NCBI RefSeq assembly: GCF_024753255.1
Contig: NZ_JANUHA010000016.1
Span: forward strand, 1-64,000
Source of the DNA: Massilia agri
GTDB lineage: Bacteria > Pseudomonadota > Gammaproteobacteria > Burkholderiales > Burkholderiaceae_D
DNA length: 64,000 bases
Direction of reading: 5' to 3'
Position numbers and translations under genes: made by a program. Position 1 is the stretch's first letter. The number at the start of each line of letters is the position of its first letter. The notes beneath the pieces are model-generated. The model did not search any database. It saw nothing but the letters and a program-made list of their open reading frames with translations, and was not told the origin of the DNA. This document shows, in pieces, positions 9,404-18,280 of the stretch.

Positions 9404-10021
9404 ATGAGCGCCATCGTGCTCGGCAAGGGCGATGCCCTCCTGATCGTCGACCTGCAGAACGACTTCCTGCCGGGCGGCAGCCTGGGCGTGCCCCAGGGCG
9501 ATCTCGTGATCGACCCGATCAACACGCTCATCGCGCTGTACAGCAGCCGCGGCCTGCCGGTGTATGCCTCGCGCGACTGGCACCCGGATGACCACTGCTC
9601 CTTCGCCGCCCAGGGCGGGCCCTGGCCGCCGCACTGCGTGGCCGACACCCCGGGCGCCGCGTTCTCGCAGGCACTCAAGCTCCCGCAGGACGCCATCGTG
9701 ATCTCGAAGGCCGCCACCTCGCAGGAAGACGCCTATTCCGCCTTCAACGGCACGGGCCTGGCGCGCAGCATGCTGGCCGACGGCGTCAAGCGCGTGACGG
9801 TGTGCGGCCTGGCCACCGACTATTGCGTGCTCAATACCGTCCTCGACGGCATCGACGCCGGCTTCGAGATCCTGCTCGCCCTCGAGGGCACGCGCGCGGT
9901 GGAGGTCACGCCGGGCGATGGCGACCGCGCGATCGCGCGCATGCTCTCGCGCGGCGCGGTGCCGGTACGGCTGTCCGGCGGCGGCCTGGTGGGCGACCTG
10001 TCGCTGGGCGCGCTGCCCTGA
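9404..10021 (+). CDS. pncA: Nicotinamidase/pyrazinamidase
   Basis: 205 residues, an isochorismatase-fold amidase that converts nicotinamide to nicotinate for NAD salvage in the cytoplasm. The catalytic triad is visible as Asp16 (IVDLQNDF), Lys102 and Cys141 (ATDYC). The metal site is Asp58, His60 and His64 (DWHPDDH), with His77 in the WPPHC motif, as in PncA. The length is normal. GGGGAG sits 8 bp ahead of the ATG. It is a single gene between a terminator and the dehydrogenase gene. Confidence 0.92.
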   Translation: MSAIVLGKGDALLIVDLQNDFLPGGSLGVPQGDLVIDPINTLIALYSSRGLPVYASRDWHPDDHCSFAAQGGPWPPHCVADTPGAAFSQALKLPQDAIVISKAATSQEDAYSAFNGTGLARSMLADGVKRVTVCGLATDYCVLNTVLDGIDAGFEILLALEGTRAVEVTPGDGDRAIARMLSRGAVPVRLSGGGLVGDLSLGALP

Positions 10022-10170
10022 TCGCTTTCCGCCCGCACGTGCTTCGTGTTGCCGCGCGCTATGCGAGGCAACGCACGGTGCCGTCCTGCCGGACTCCTTA
10101 GGCTGTCCCTTCCATGCCCGCGCCGCCCACCGGCGAGCGGGTTCCCGACACAGCCTGGCGAGGAGAAGCG

Positions 10171-11395
10171 ATGAAAGCCGTTGTATTTCATGACGTGGGC
10201 GATATCCGCCTGGACGAGGTGCCCGAACCCCGCATCGAAAGCCCGAACGACGCAATCGTGCGCATCACGGCAAGCGCGATCTGCGGGACCGACCTGCATT
10301 TCGTACGCGGCACCTTCAGCGGCATGCAACAGGGCACCATTCTCGGCCACGAGGCCGTCGGCGTCGTGGAGCAGCTCGGCGAGAACGTGCGTAACCTGTC
10401 GGTCGGCGACCGCGTGGTCATTCCCTCGACGATCGCCTGTGGCTACTGCTCCTACTGCCGCGCCGGCCATTATTCGCAGTGCGACAACGCGAATCCCAAC
10501 GGTCCGGGCGCCGGGACGGCCTTCTATGGCGGACCGAAAGCCACCGGCCCCTTCAATGGCCTGCAGGCGGAAAAGGCGCGCGTGCCTTTTGCGAGCATCA
10601 ACCTGGTGAAGCTGCCGGACGAGGTGAGCGACGACCAGGCGATCCTGCTGTCCGACATCTTCCCGACCGCTTACTTCGGCGCCGACCTTGCCAATATCAA
10701 GCCCGGCCATACGGTCGTGGTCTTCGGCTGCGGCCCGGTGGGGCAGTTCGCCATCGCTTCCGCCAAGCTGATGGGGGGCTGGCCGGGTGCTGGCGGTCGA
10801 TAATCTGCCGGACCGCCTCGACATGGCGCGCCGCCAGGGGGCCGAGGTCGTCAACTTCGACGAGGAAGATCCGGTCCAGGCGATCCAGGACCTGACCGGC
10901 GGCATCGGCGCCGATTGCGCCATCGACGCGGTGGGCGTGGACGCGGAATGCCCGCACCACGGTCCGGCCGCGAAGCAGGCAAAGGAGCAGGCCGCCGGGT
11001 TCGAGAAGGAAGTGCAGGCGGTGGCGCCGGTGCAGCATCCGGACGGCGAGAACTGGCGTCCGGGGCAGGCGCCTTCCCAGGCCCAGCAGTGGGCGATCGC
11101 CGCCCTGGCCAAGGCGGGAACCCTGTCCATCATCGGCGTCTATCCGCCCGACGATACCTCCTTCCCGATCGGCAAGGCGATGAACAAGAACATCACGATC
11201 CGGATGGGCAACTGCAACCACCGCAAGTACATTCCCCACCTGATCGACCTGGTACGGAGCGGCACCGTGGATCCGACCAGCATCATCACGCAGCAGGAGA
11301 AGCTGGAAGGTGTGATCGACGCCTACAAGGCGTTCGACGCGCGCCGTCCCGGCTGGCTCAAGGTCGAGCTCATTCCCGGCGCCGGCCAGGCCTGA
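10171..11395 (+). pseudogene. Zinc-dependent alcohol dehydrogenase, frameshifted
   Basis: The N-terminal 211 codons (start 10171, AGGAG 5 bp upstream) carry the catalytic zinc ligands Cys38 and His60-Glu61, the structural zinc knuckle Cys90-93-96-104 and the start of the Rossmann fold (VVVFGCGPVGQFAIA). At the run of six G residues (10773-10778) the frame shifts. With five Gs it would read KLMGAGRVLAVDN and continue without a stop to 11395, about 407 residues, like glutathione-independent formaldehyde-dehydrogenase-type MDR enzymes. The distal part (DAVGVDAECP, IIGVYPPDDTSFP) is well conserved, so the break is recent, a sequencing error or a phase-variable tract. The next gene starts 9 bp later and is probably in the same operon. 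Confidence 0.82.
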
Positions 11396-11404
11396 GGGGA
11401 CGCC

Positions 11405-13180
11405 ATGGCGACCGTCGGCGACTTCCTGCTCGAGCGCCTCCACCAGTGGGGCGTGCGCCGCATATTCGGCTACCCCGGCGACGGCATCAACGGCATCATG
11501 GCCGCCTTTGGCCGGCGTGATGGCGGAGACGCTGCACTCGAATTCATCCAGACGCGGCACGAGGAAATGGCGGCCTTCATGGCCTGCGCCCACGCCAAGT
11601 TCACCGGTGAGGTCGGGGTCTGCCTGGCCACGTCGGGGCCGGGCGCGGTCCATCTGTTGAACGGCCTCTACGATGCCAAGCTCGACCACCAGCCGGTGGT
11701 CGCCATCGTCGGCCAGCAACAGCGCAGCGCGCTCGGCGCCAGCTACCAGCAGGAGATCGACCTGATGGCCCTGTTCAAGGACGTGGCCGGCGAGTACGTG
11801 CAGATGGCGGCGACCAGCGAGCAGCTGCGCCACCTGGTCGACCGCGCCGTGCGCATTGCGCAGAGCGAGCGCTGCGTCACCTGCATCATTATCCCGAACG
11901 ACCTGCAGGAAGAGGAGGCCATGCCCACGCCGCCGCGCGAACACGGCTCGACCTTTTCCGGCGTCGGCGCGGCAAGAAGGGCCCAGGTGCCGCCCGAGGA
12001 CGCGCTGGTCGAGACCGCCTCCATCCTGAACGCGGGCCGGAAGGTCGCGATCCTGGCCGGGGCCGGCGCCCACGGCGCCCAGGACGAATTGATCGAGGTC
12101 GCCGAACTGCTCGGCGCCGGCGTGGCGAAGGCCCTGCTCGGCAAGGCCGTGCTGCCCGACGACCTGCCATTCGTGACAGGATCGATCGGCATCATCGGCA
12201 CCAGAGCCAGCAACGAGATGATGCAGGAGTGCGACACCCTGCTCATGGTCGGATCGAGCTTCCCCTACGCGGAATTCCTGCCGCCGGAAGGGCAGGCGCG
12301 CGGCGTGCAGATCGATATCGACGGTCGCATGCTGAGCCTGCGCTATCCGATGGAAGCCAATCTGGTGGGCGACGCCAGGGCGACACTGCGCGCCCTGATC
12401 CCGCACCTGCAGCGCAAGGAAGATCGCGGCTGGCGCGAAACGATCGAGGGCAAGGTCGACCGGAGCTGGCGCGAGCTCCAGCAGAAAGCGATGGAGCCGG
12501 CCAAGCCTGTCAATCCCCAGCGCGTGTTCACCGAACTCTCGCCGCGCCTGCCGGACAAGGTCATCCTCGCCGCCGACTCCGGTTCGGCCGCGGCCTGGTA
12601 TGCGCTCGACCTGCGCATCCGGCGCGGCATGCTCGCCTCGCTGTCGGGCGGCCTCGCCACCATGGGTTGCGCGGTGCCCTATGCACTGGCGGCCAAGCTG
12701 GCGCACCCCGACCGGCCCGTGATCGCCCTGGCCGGCGACGGCGCCATGCAGATGAACGGCATCAACGGCCTGATGTCGATCGCCTGGCACCGCGCGCGCT
12801 GGTCCGATCCGACTTTCGTCGTGCTGGTGCTGAACAACCGCGACCTCAACTTCGTGACCTGGGAACAGCGCGGCAACCAGGGCGAGCCGAAGTACGAGGC
12901 GTCCCAGCGGCTACCCGACTTCTCCTATGCCGCGTATGCGCGCCTGCTGGGCCTGGATGGCTTGCGGGTCGACGATCCTGAACAACTCGGCGCCGCCTGG
13001 GAGCAGGCCTTGTCCGCCGACGGTCCTTTCGTGCTGGAAGTGATGGTCGACCCGAACATTCCGCCGCTGCCGCCGCACACGGTGCAAAAGCAGAAGGACA
13101 AGGTGGAAGAGGCGCTGGCGAAAGGAGATGCGGAAGCGCACGATGTGCGGCGGGGTGTCGATACGCAATCGCCGTCTTGA
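11405..13180 (+). CDS. Thiamine-pyrophosphate-requiring enzyme (pyruvate oxidase/acetolactate synthase-like)
   Basis: 591 residues with the three-domain layout of the POX/ALS family. The N-terminal pyrimidine-binding domain has the activating Glu53 (RHEEMAAFMA) and the CLATSGPGAVH loop. A central FAD/nucleotide-like domain follows (about 190-340). The C-terminal PP domain has LAGDGAMQMN and, about 30 residues later, LNNRDLNFVTWEQR, the GDG...NN magnesium-TPP motif. The likely reaction is decarboxylation of pyruvate or another 2-oxoacid, but the acceptor is unknown. It follows the zinc dehydrogenase gene by 9 bp. The dehydrogenase plus TPP enzyme pairing suggests handling of an aldehyde/2-oxoacid pair, which is inference. 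Confidence 0.8.
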   Translation: MATVGDFLLERLHQWGVRRIFGYPGDGINGIMAAFGRRDGGDAALEFIQTRHEEMAAFMACAHAKFTGEVGVCLATSGPGAVHLLNGLYDAKLDHQPVVAIVGQQQRSALGASYQQEIDLMALFKDVAGEYVQMAATSEQLRHLVDRAVRIAQSERCVTCIIIPNDLQEEEAMPTPPREHGSTFSGVGAARRAQVPPEDALVETASILNAGRKVAILAGAGAHGAQDELIEVAELLGAGVAKALLGKAVLPDDLPFVTGSIGIIGTRASNEMMQECDTLLMVGSSFPYAEFLPPEGQARGVQIDIDGRMLSLRYPMEANLVGDARATLRALIPHLQRKEDRGWRETIEGKVDRSWRELQQKAMEPAKPVNPQRVFTELSPRLPDKVILAADSGSAAAWYALDLRIRRGMLASLSGGLATMGCAVPYALAAKLAHPDRPVIALAGDGAMQMNGINGLMSIAWHRARWSDPTFVVLVLNNRDLNFVTWEQRGNQGEPKYEASQRLPDFSYAAYARLLGLDGLRVDDPEQLGAAWEQALSADGPFVLEVMVDPNIPPLPPHTVQKQKDKVEEALAKGDAEAHDVRRGVDTQSPS

Positions 13181-13210
13181 AGGAGATGCAAGTAAAACGC
13201 TGTCCAGCTT

Positions 13211-13239
13211 TTGTAACTTTGTAATCCCTTTCTTACATA
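13211..13239 (+). promoter_or_regulatory. Weak promoter candidate before the diiron-type gene
   Basis: TTGTAA (13211-13216) and TACATA (13234-13239) have 17-bp spacing in an AT-rich patch after the TPP gene. The match is only partial, but it would give the haem-oxygenase-fold gene and cphA their own start about 90 bp upstream of the first ATG. Confidence 0.35.
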
Positions 13240-13330
13240 CTCTCAGCGCCGGAGCCGATTCTCGGGCAATAGCCCAGCCCGGATAATGTTGCTTATCGTC
13301 CCAGGACACCAACAACAGAAGCCGAGACAC

Positions 13331-14797
13331 ATGAATTCGATGCTGTTAGCCGACGCTTGCGCGGCCACCGCCGCCAGCCACGTCACCGCAGGCGCGTACG
13401 CCACCCGCGAGCGCGCCAAGCGACTGTATTTCTCGCTGTACGAAACGCCGCAGTCCAATCCCGACGCGGCGCGCGCCTATGTGGCCGACCAGATCGCGGC
13501 CGTGCAGGCCATGCCCGCCGACCTGCCGCCGACGCTCGCCGAACTGCCGGCCTGGGTCCAGGAACGCACCGACGCCGTCGGCGCCCAGTATCGCGACTAC
13601 CTCGCGGCACGCAAGAACGGCGCGCCGCGCCGCTATTTCTCCTGCCGCGCCCATGCGCTCTATTTCATCAAGGCGGTGGCGCCAACCAAGCTGGTCGACG
13701 GCGCCTGGCTCTATGGCCTGCTCAGGCACTGGGACAATCCGGCCTACCACGAGCTGATCAAGACCTACCTCGAGGAGCTGGGCGAAGGCGTGCCCGACAA
13801 GAACCACGTCACCATCTACCGCAAGCTGCTGGCGACCCACGGCTGCGACGGCTGGGAAAGCCTGGGCGAGAACCACTTCGTGCAGGGCGCCATCCAGCTG
13901 GCCCTGGGCCACAATGCCGACCACTTCCTGCCGGAAGTCATCGGCTACAACCTCGGCTACGAGCAGTTGCCGCTGCACCTCCTGATCACGTCCTACGAGC
14001 TCAACGAGTTCGGGATCGACCCTTACTACTTCACCCTGCACGTCACGGTCGACAATGCGGCCAGCGGCCACGCCCAGAAGGCGGTGCAGGCGCTTGCCGG
14101 GCTGATGCCGCGCGTGGGCGACCGCGAGGCCTTCTACCGGCGCGTGCTGGACGGCTATCGCCTGAACGACCTGGGCGCCAGCACCACCTCGGTGATCGCC
14201 GAGTTCGACCTCCAGGCCGAACTGGTGAACATCCTCGCCGCCAAGAGCGGCGTCGGCAAGAACATGCACTCGGACTACTGCCGTGTCGCGGGCCGCTCGG
14301 TCAACGACTGGCTGACGGACCCGGCGCGCATTCCGGACTTCCTGGCGGCGCTCGAGAACGCCGGCTGGATCAAGCGCGGCGAAGAGGTCGAGCACAGCCG
14401 CTTCTGGCGCCTGGTGCATGGCGAGAAGGCCGAGATGTTCGGCGTGTTCAGCGCCTACGAGCAGCAGGTGCTGCGCGACTGGATCACCGCGAAGCCCGAC
14501 GGCAGCCGTGCCGAGGGCGCCCGCAGCATGACCTGGCGCGCACGCCAGCGCACCCTGGACAACCTCGGCCAGCACGCCGACCGCAGCGCCGACTTTCCGG
14601 AGCGCGGCCTGATCCGGCGCCATCCGCGCCTGGAGACGCAGGACAACGAGCTGCGCCTGCTGGAAGAGCAGGTGGCGGCATGCGGCAGCAAGCAGGAAGC
14701 GATGGAGCTGCTGGGCGGCCTGATGTCGCCCGAGATCCACCATACGGCGGTGGGCCTGATGGCCACCCGCATGGTCACCCGGCTGTTCGACGCCTGA
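13331..14797 (+). CDS. Iron-containing redox enzyme family protein (haem-oxygenase-like, putative diiron oxidase)
   Basis: 488 residues, all-helical, no signal peptide. Residues about 100-260 fit the haem-oxygenase-like diiron oxidase fold. Glu149 and His159 are spaced as in characterised members (E-x9-H), further acidic residues lie at 202-226, and DPYYFTLHVTVDNAASGHA supplies His237, Asp241 and His247. Members of this superfamily oxidise amino acids, fatty acids or guanidine groups using O2. No substrate can be assigned here. The gene lies 86 bp upstream of cphA on the same strand, so a link to Asp/Arg or cyanophycin metabolism is suggested by context only. An in-frame ATG at 13340 is an alternative start. 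The C-terminal 200 residues are helical and not recognised. Confidence 0.68.
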   Translation: MNSMLLADACAATAASHVTAGAYATRERAKRLYFSLYETPQSNPDAARAYVADQIAAVQAMPADLPPTLAELPAWVQERTDAVGAQYRDYLAARKNGAPRRYFSCRAHALYFIKAVAPTKLVDGAWLYGLLRHWDNPAYHELIKTYLEELGEGVPDKNHVTIYRKLLATHGCDGWESLGENHFVQGAIQLALGHNADHFLPEVIGYNLGYEQLPLHLLITSYELNEFGIDPYYFTLHVTVDNAASGHAQKAVQALAGLMPRVGDREAFYRRVLDGYRLNDLGASTTSVIAEFDLQAELVNILAAKSGVGKNMHSDYCRVAGRSVNDWLTDPARIPDFLAALENAGWIKRGEEVEHSRFWRLVHGEKAEMFGVFSAYEQQVLRDWITAKPDGSRAEGARSMTWRARQRTLDNLGQHADRSADFPERGLIRRHPRLETQDNELRLLEEQVAACGSKQEAMELLGGLMSPEIHHTAVGLMATRMVTRLFDA

Positions 14798-14830
14798 ACG
14801 GGCTCGAGGACGGCCGCAAGCGGTTTTCGC

Positions 14831-14856
14831 GTGCCCCGGCCCCCGCGCCGGGACAC
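14831..14856 (+). other. Hairpin between the diiron-type gene and cphA
   Basis: GTGCCCCGGC and GCCGGGACAC form a 10-bp stem with one mismatch and a 6-nt loop, without a following T-run. It could attenuate or protect the downstream cphA message. Evidence is limited to the pairing. Confidence 0.35.
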
Positions 14857-14883
14857 GTCCACAATGACGACAAGGATCTATTC

Positions 14884-17514
14884 GTGCAAATCCTGGAACA
14901 ACGCTTCCTGCGCGGACCGAACGTCCACGCCGACTCACCCTGCCTGCTCAGTGTGATCGACCTGCAAGACCTGTACGGACGCTCGTCGAAAGACATCCCC
15001 GGTTTCAACGAGGCGCTGTTGCAAGCCTTGCCCTCGCTGCACGGCCAGCTGCTGCCCAGCGGCCAGCGCGGCGGCTTCGCCCAGCGCCTGCGCGAGGGCA
15101 CCTATCTTGGCCGCGTGATCGAGCAGGTGACGCTCGACCTGCAGACCCTGGCCGGGAGCCCTGCGAGCTACGGCCGCACCCGTCCCGTGATGGGGCATCC
15201 GGGCCAGTTCCGCATCGTGGTCGCCTACCAGTCCGAGAAGCTGGTGCAGCCCGCCTTCGAGCTGGCCGTCGACCTGGTTACGGCGCTCGCCCATGGCGAA
15301 GCCTTCGAACTCGCCCCGCGCCTCGGCGACCTGCGTTCGATCGCGGCCCGCCATGCCATCGGCACCAGCACCGCCGCTGTCCTGGCTGCCGCCCACGAGC
15401 GCGGCATCCCGACCCAGCGCATCACCGAGGACGCCAATCTCTTCCTGCTCGGCTGGGGTGCGAAACAGAAGCGCTTGCAAGCCACCACCACGGGCGACAC
15501 CAGCTTCATCGCGGTGAAGATCGCCAGCGACAAGCAACTGACCAAGGCCCTGCTCAAGGAAGCGGGCGTGCCGGTGCCGGAAGGCTCGGTCGTCACGAAG
15601 GTCGAGGAAGCCCAGCGCGCCGCGGCGCGCCTGAAGGCGCCGTGTACCGTGAAACCCCTGGACGGCAACCAGGGCAAGGGCGTGACGGTCGACTGCCGCA
15701 CGCCGGAAGACGTGGCGCGCGCCTTCGCTTTTGCCCGCGAATATGGCCGCAAGATCATCGTCGAACGCTTCGTGGAGGGACGCGACTACCGCGTGCTGGT
15801 GGCGAACGGCAAGGTCGCCGCGGCATCCTGCCGCCGCCCGGCCCACGTGGTGGGCGACGGCGTCTCGACCGTACGTGCGCTGGTCGAACGCGAGAACGAG
15901 AATCCGGCGCGCGGCGCCGGCCATGCCAACATCCTCACCAGGATCGCCCTCGACGACCATGCGGCGGACATGTTGCGCAAGCAGGGCTTCGACTTCGACA
16001 GCATCCCGCCGGTGGGCGTGATGGCCGAGCTGCGCGGCAATGCGAACCTGTCCACCGGCGGCACCGCCGAGGACGTGACCGACCTGCTGCCGGAATCGAC
16101 GCGCCTGCTGTGCGTGCGCGCGGCCGCCAAGATCGGACTGGACGTGGCCGGCATCGACATCGTCTGCCGCGACATCGCGCTGCCGCTCGACGCCCAGCGC
16201 GGCGCCGTCATCGAGGTCAACGCGGCGCCCGGCATCCGCATGCACCAGTATCCCAGCAGTGGCGAAGCGCGCGATGCGGGCGACGCCATCGTGCAGGGCC
16301 TGATGGGTGATTCGGACGGGCGCATCCCGACCATCGCCGTCACCGGCACCAACGGCAAGACCACCACGACCCTGCTCATCGCGCACACTGTGCGCCTGGC
16401 GGGGAAGGTGACGGGCGTGACCACCACCGAAGGCGTCTTCATCGACGGCAAGCAGGTGGCCAGGGGCGACTGCACCGGCTACTGGTCGGCGCGCACCGTG
16501 CTCGGCTCGCCCGACGTGGAATTCGCGGTGCTGGAGACGGCGCGCGGCGGCATCCTCAAGCGCGGCCTGGCTTTTGATCGCTGCGACGTGGGCGTGGTGC
16601 TGAACATCGCCGCCGACCACCTGGGCCTGGACGGTGTCGACACAGTCGAGGACCTGGCGCAGGTGAAGGCCGTGATCGCGCAGTCGGCCTCGAAAGTGGC
16701 GGTGCTCAATGCCGAGGATCCGCTGTGCGTGGCGATGTCGCGCCGCGTGAAGCCCGAGACCGAAGTCGTGTATTTCTCGATGGATGCCGAGAACCCGGTC
16801 TTCCTGCAGCACCTGGAAGACGGCGGGCGCGGCGTCTACCTGCAGGACAATGCGGTAGTGGTTGCCGACGGCAACCTGCACCAGGAACTGGTGCGCGTGG
16901 AGAGCATGCCGGTCGCCTTCGGCGGACGCGCGCGCTTCAATATCGCCAACAGCCTGGCCGCCGCGGCCGCGCTGATGGCCTCGGGCTTTAGCAACCTGCA
17001 GATCGCCACCGGCCTGTCGACCTTCGTGTCCAACGGCCGCACCAACCCGCTGCGCACGAATATGTTCGACATCCGCAGCGTGACCGTGATCGTCGATTAC
17101 GCCCACAACCCCGCGGCCTACAAGGCGATGGCGGAGATGGCGCGGGCGCTGCTGCCGGGCCAGCTGGTCGGCATCGTCACCGCGCCGGGCGACCGCCGCG
17201 ACGAGGACCTGCTGGAAGTCGGGCGGGTCTGCGGCGAGCGCTTCGACGAGTTGGTGGTGTACGAATCACAGAGCCGTGGCCGCGAGGTCGGCGAGGCCGT
17301 CGACCTGATCCTCGAGGGCGCCGAAGAGGCGGCGGGCATCAGTGACACGCTGCACCGCGTGATCGAGGTGGGCGAGGCGATCCGCCACGGGCTGTCGCTG
17401 TGCCGCCCGGGCGACGTGCTGGTGTTCGCCTGCGGCTCGTCGCTGCAGGTCTTCGTGGATGCGCTGCGGGTCAATGACCCGGAGAGCGCGGACCTGGTGG
17501 CGGGACAGGTCTGA
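14884..17514 (+). CDS. cphA: Cyanophycin synthetase
   Basis: 876 residues from GTG at 14884 (AAGGA 8 nt upstream); the open frame upstream belongs to the antisense-like shadow of the previous gene. The enzyme adds Asp to the poly-Asp backbone and Arg to its side chains, using ATP. The N domain (1-160) begins RFLRGPN. The ATP-grasp domain (about 165-480) has ASDKQLTKALLKEAGVPVP and KPLDGNQGKG. The Mur-ligase-like domain has the P-loop GTNGKTTT at 488-495 and VDYAHNPAAY. Length is typical of CphA1. In the N domain the usual zinc motif HxxEH is RVIEQ at 77-81, so the primer-making peptidase site appears lost. It ends at a strong terminator and converges on a second cluster with the other cyanophycin genes. 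Confidence 0.93.
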   Translation: MQILEQRFLRGPNVHADSPCLLSVIDLQDLYGRSSKDIPGFNEALLQALPSLHGQLLPSGQRGGFAQRLREGTYLGRVIEQVTLDLQTLAGSPASYGRTRPVMGHPGQFRIVVAYQSEKLVQPAFELAVDLVTALAHGEAFELAPRLGDLRSIAARHAIGTSTAAVLAAAHERGIPTQRITEDANLFLLGWGAKQKRLQATTTGDTSFIAVKIASDKQLTKALLKEAGVPVPEGSVVTKVEEAQRAAARLKAPCTVKPLDGNQGKGVTVDCRTPEDVARAFAFAREYGRKIIVERFVEGRDYRVLVANGKVAAASCRRPAHVVGDGVSTVRALVERENENPARGAGHANILTRIALDDHAADMLRKQGFDFDSIPPVGVMAELRGNANLSTGGTAEDVTDLLPESTRLLCVRAAAKIGLDVAGIDIVCRDIALPLDAQRGAVIEVNAAPGIRMHQYPSSGEARDAGDAIVQGLMGDSDGRIPTIAVTGTNGKTTTTLLIAHTVRLAGKVTGVTTTEGVFIDGKQVARGDCTGYWSARTVLGSPDVEFAVLETARGGILKRGLAFDRCDVGVVLNIAADHLGLDGVDTVEDLAQVKAVIAQSASKVAVLNAEDPLCVAMSRRVKPETEVVYFSMDAENPVFLQHLEDGGRGVYLQDNAVVVADGNLHQELVRVESMPVAFGGRARFNIANSLAAAAALMASGFSNLQIATGLSTFVSNGRTNPLRTNMFDIRSVTVIVDYAHNPAAYKAMAEMARALLPGQLVGIVTAPGDRRDEDLLEVGRVCGERFDELVVYESQSRGREVGEAVDLILEGAEEAAGISDTLHRVIEVGEAIRHGLSLCRPGDVLVFACGSSLQVFVDALRVNDPESADLVAGQV

Positions 17515-17535
17515 AAATAGTCCCTTGAAACGACG

Positions 17536-17560
17536 AAGCGGCCCGCGGGCCGCTTTTCTC
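17536..17560 (+). terminator. Intrinsic terminator of cphA
   Basis: AGCGGCCC / GGGCCGCT (17537-17544, 17547-17554) form a GC-rich stem directly followed by TTTTCTC, about 20 bp after the cphA stop. Confidence 0.75.
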
Positions 17561-17577
17561 GTGGCCGGCCGAAGATG

Positions 17578-18087
17578 TCAGAAGAAGAACTTCAGGGCCA
17601 GGGTCCACACGTCTTCCTTGGCGCCCGCGTCCTTCTTCTTGCCGAAGCGTTCGTATTCGGCCGTGATGGCGGTGTTCGGCGTCACCGAATACTGCAGGCC
17701 GAAGGCGCCATAGGCGCCGGTATCCGACTTCTTGATCGCCGGCGCGGCGGGCAGCACGATCTCGCGGCGGCTCTTGGCCACGCCCACCTTGCCGTAAACC
17801 GACAGCTTCTCGCTCAGGGGAATGGTCGGCTTGACCGCGATGTACATACCGTAGCCCTTCTTGAAATCGACACCGCCGGCCTCGATGGCCAGTTTGTTGG
17901 TGAATTCGTAGCCGCCGAAGAGTTTCGGGCTGGCCTTGCTGCCCCCGCCGCTGTAGTCGACCAGGCCGATGCCCAGGCCTGCGTAGGCTTGCGGCGCGAC
18001 GGGACGGTTCTCGGACACCGGGCCCGCCGCACAAGCGACGCCGGCAATTACATAACCCGACAACAGGACAGCCAACCATTTCCGCAT
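17578..18087 (-). CDS. Small outer-membrane beta-barrel protein
   Basis: 169 residues from ATG at 18087 (GGAAGGAAG upstream). A signal peptide of about 25 residues ends near VACAAGP. The rest alternates polar and hydrophobic residues as in 8-stranded barrels: a YAGLGIGLVDYSGGG strand, a GGYEFTNKLAIEAG pair, and a C-terminal WTLALKFFF ending in aromatic residues as required for BAM recognition. It resembles OmpW/OmpX-size porin-family proteins, but no specific function can be named. It lies between the two cyanophycin transcription units, with no visible functional tie to them. Confidence 0.72.
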   Translation of the reverse strand: MRKWLAVLLSGYVIAGVACAAGPVSENRPVAPQAYAGLGIGLVDYSGGGSKASPKLFGGYEFTNKLAIEAGGVDFKKGYGMYIAVKPTIPLSEKLSVYGKVGVAKSRREIVLPAAPAIKKSDTGAYGAFGLQYSVTPNTAITAEYERFGKKKDAGAKEDVWTLALKFFF

Positions 18088-18237
18088 GCGTCTTCCTTCC
18101 AATCCTTCAAAGAACCGAATTTCGAATCGGCAAGGTAACAGCTGAGCAGGAGGAAGGAAATATCAATTTGTAACGAAATGCAAGAAGTTGACCTTATAGA
18201 CACATATGCATCCTGATTTTAAGACGTCCTTAAGTGA

Positions 18238-18260
18238 AACGCCCCGACGAGCGGGGCGTT
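18238..18260 (-). terminator. Terminator of the iaaA-cphB-cphA' operon
   Basis: AACGCCCC and GGGGCGTT pair over 8 bp with a 7-nt loop, 20 bp past the stop of the minus-strand cphA'. On that strand the stem runs into GTTTC, a short T-tract. Confidence 0.55.
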
Positions 18261-18280
18261 CATGGCGGGAGTAGAGGGGC

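Noticed and set aside
13357..14883. Open frame running into cphA from far upstream, which would make a 1385-residue protein
   Set aside because: It lies in another frame over the well-conserved diiron-type gene, has low-complexity Arg/Pro-rich translation, and CphA homologues begin at RFLRGPN; the GTG at 14884 has a ribosome site.
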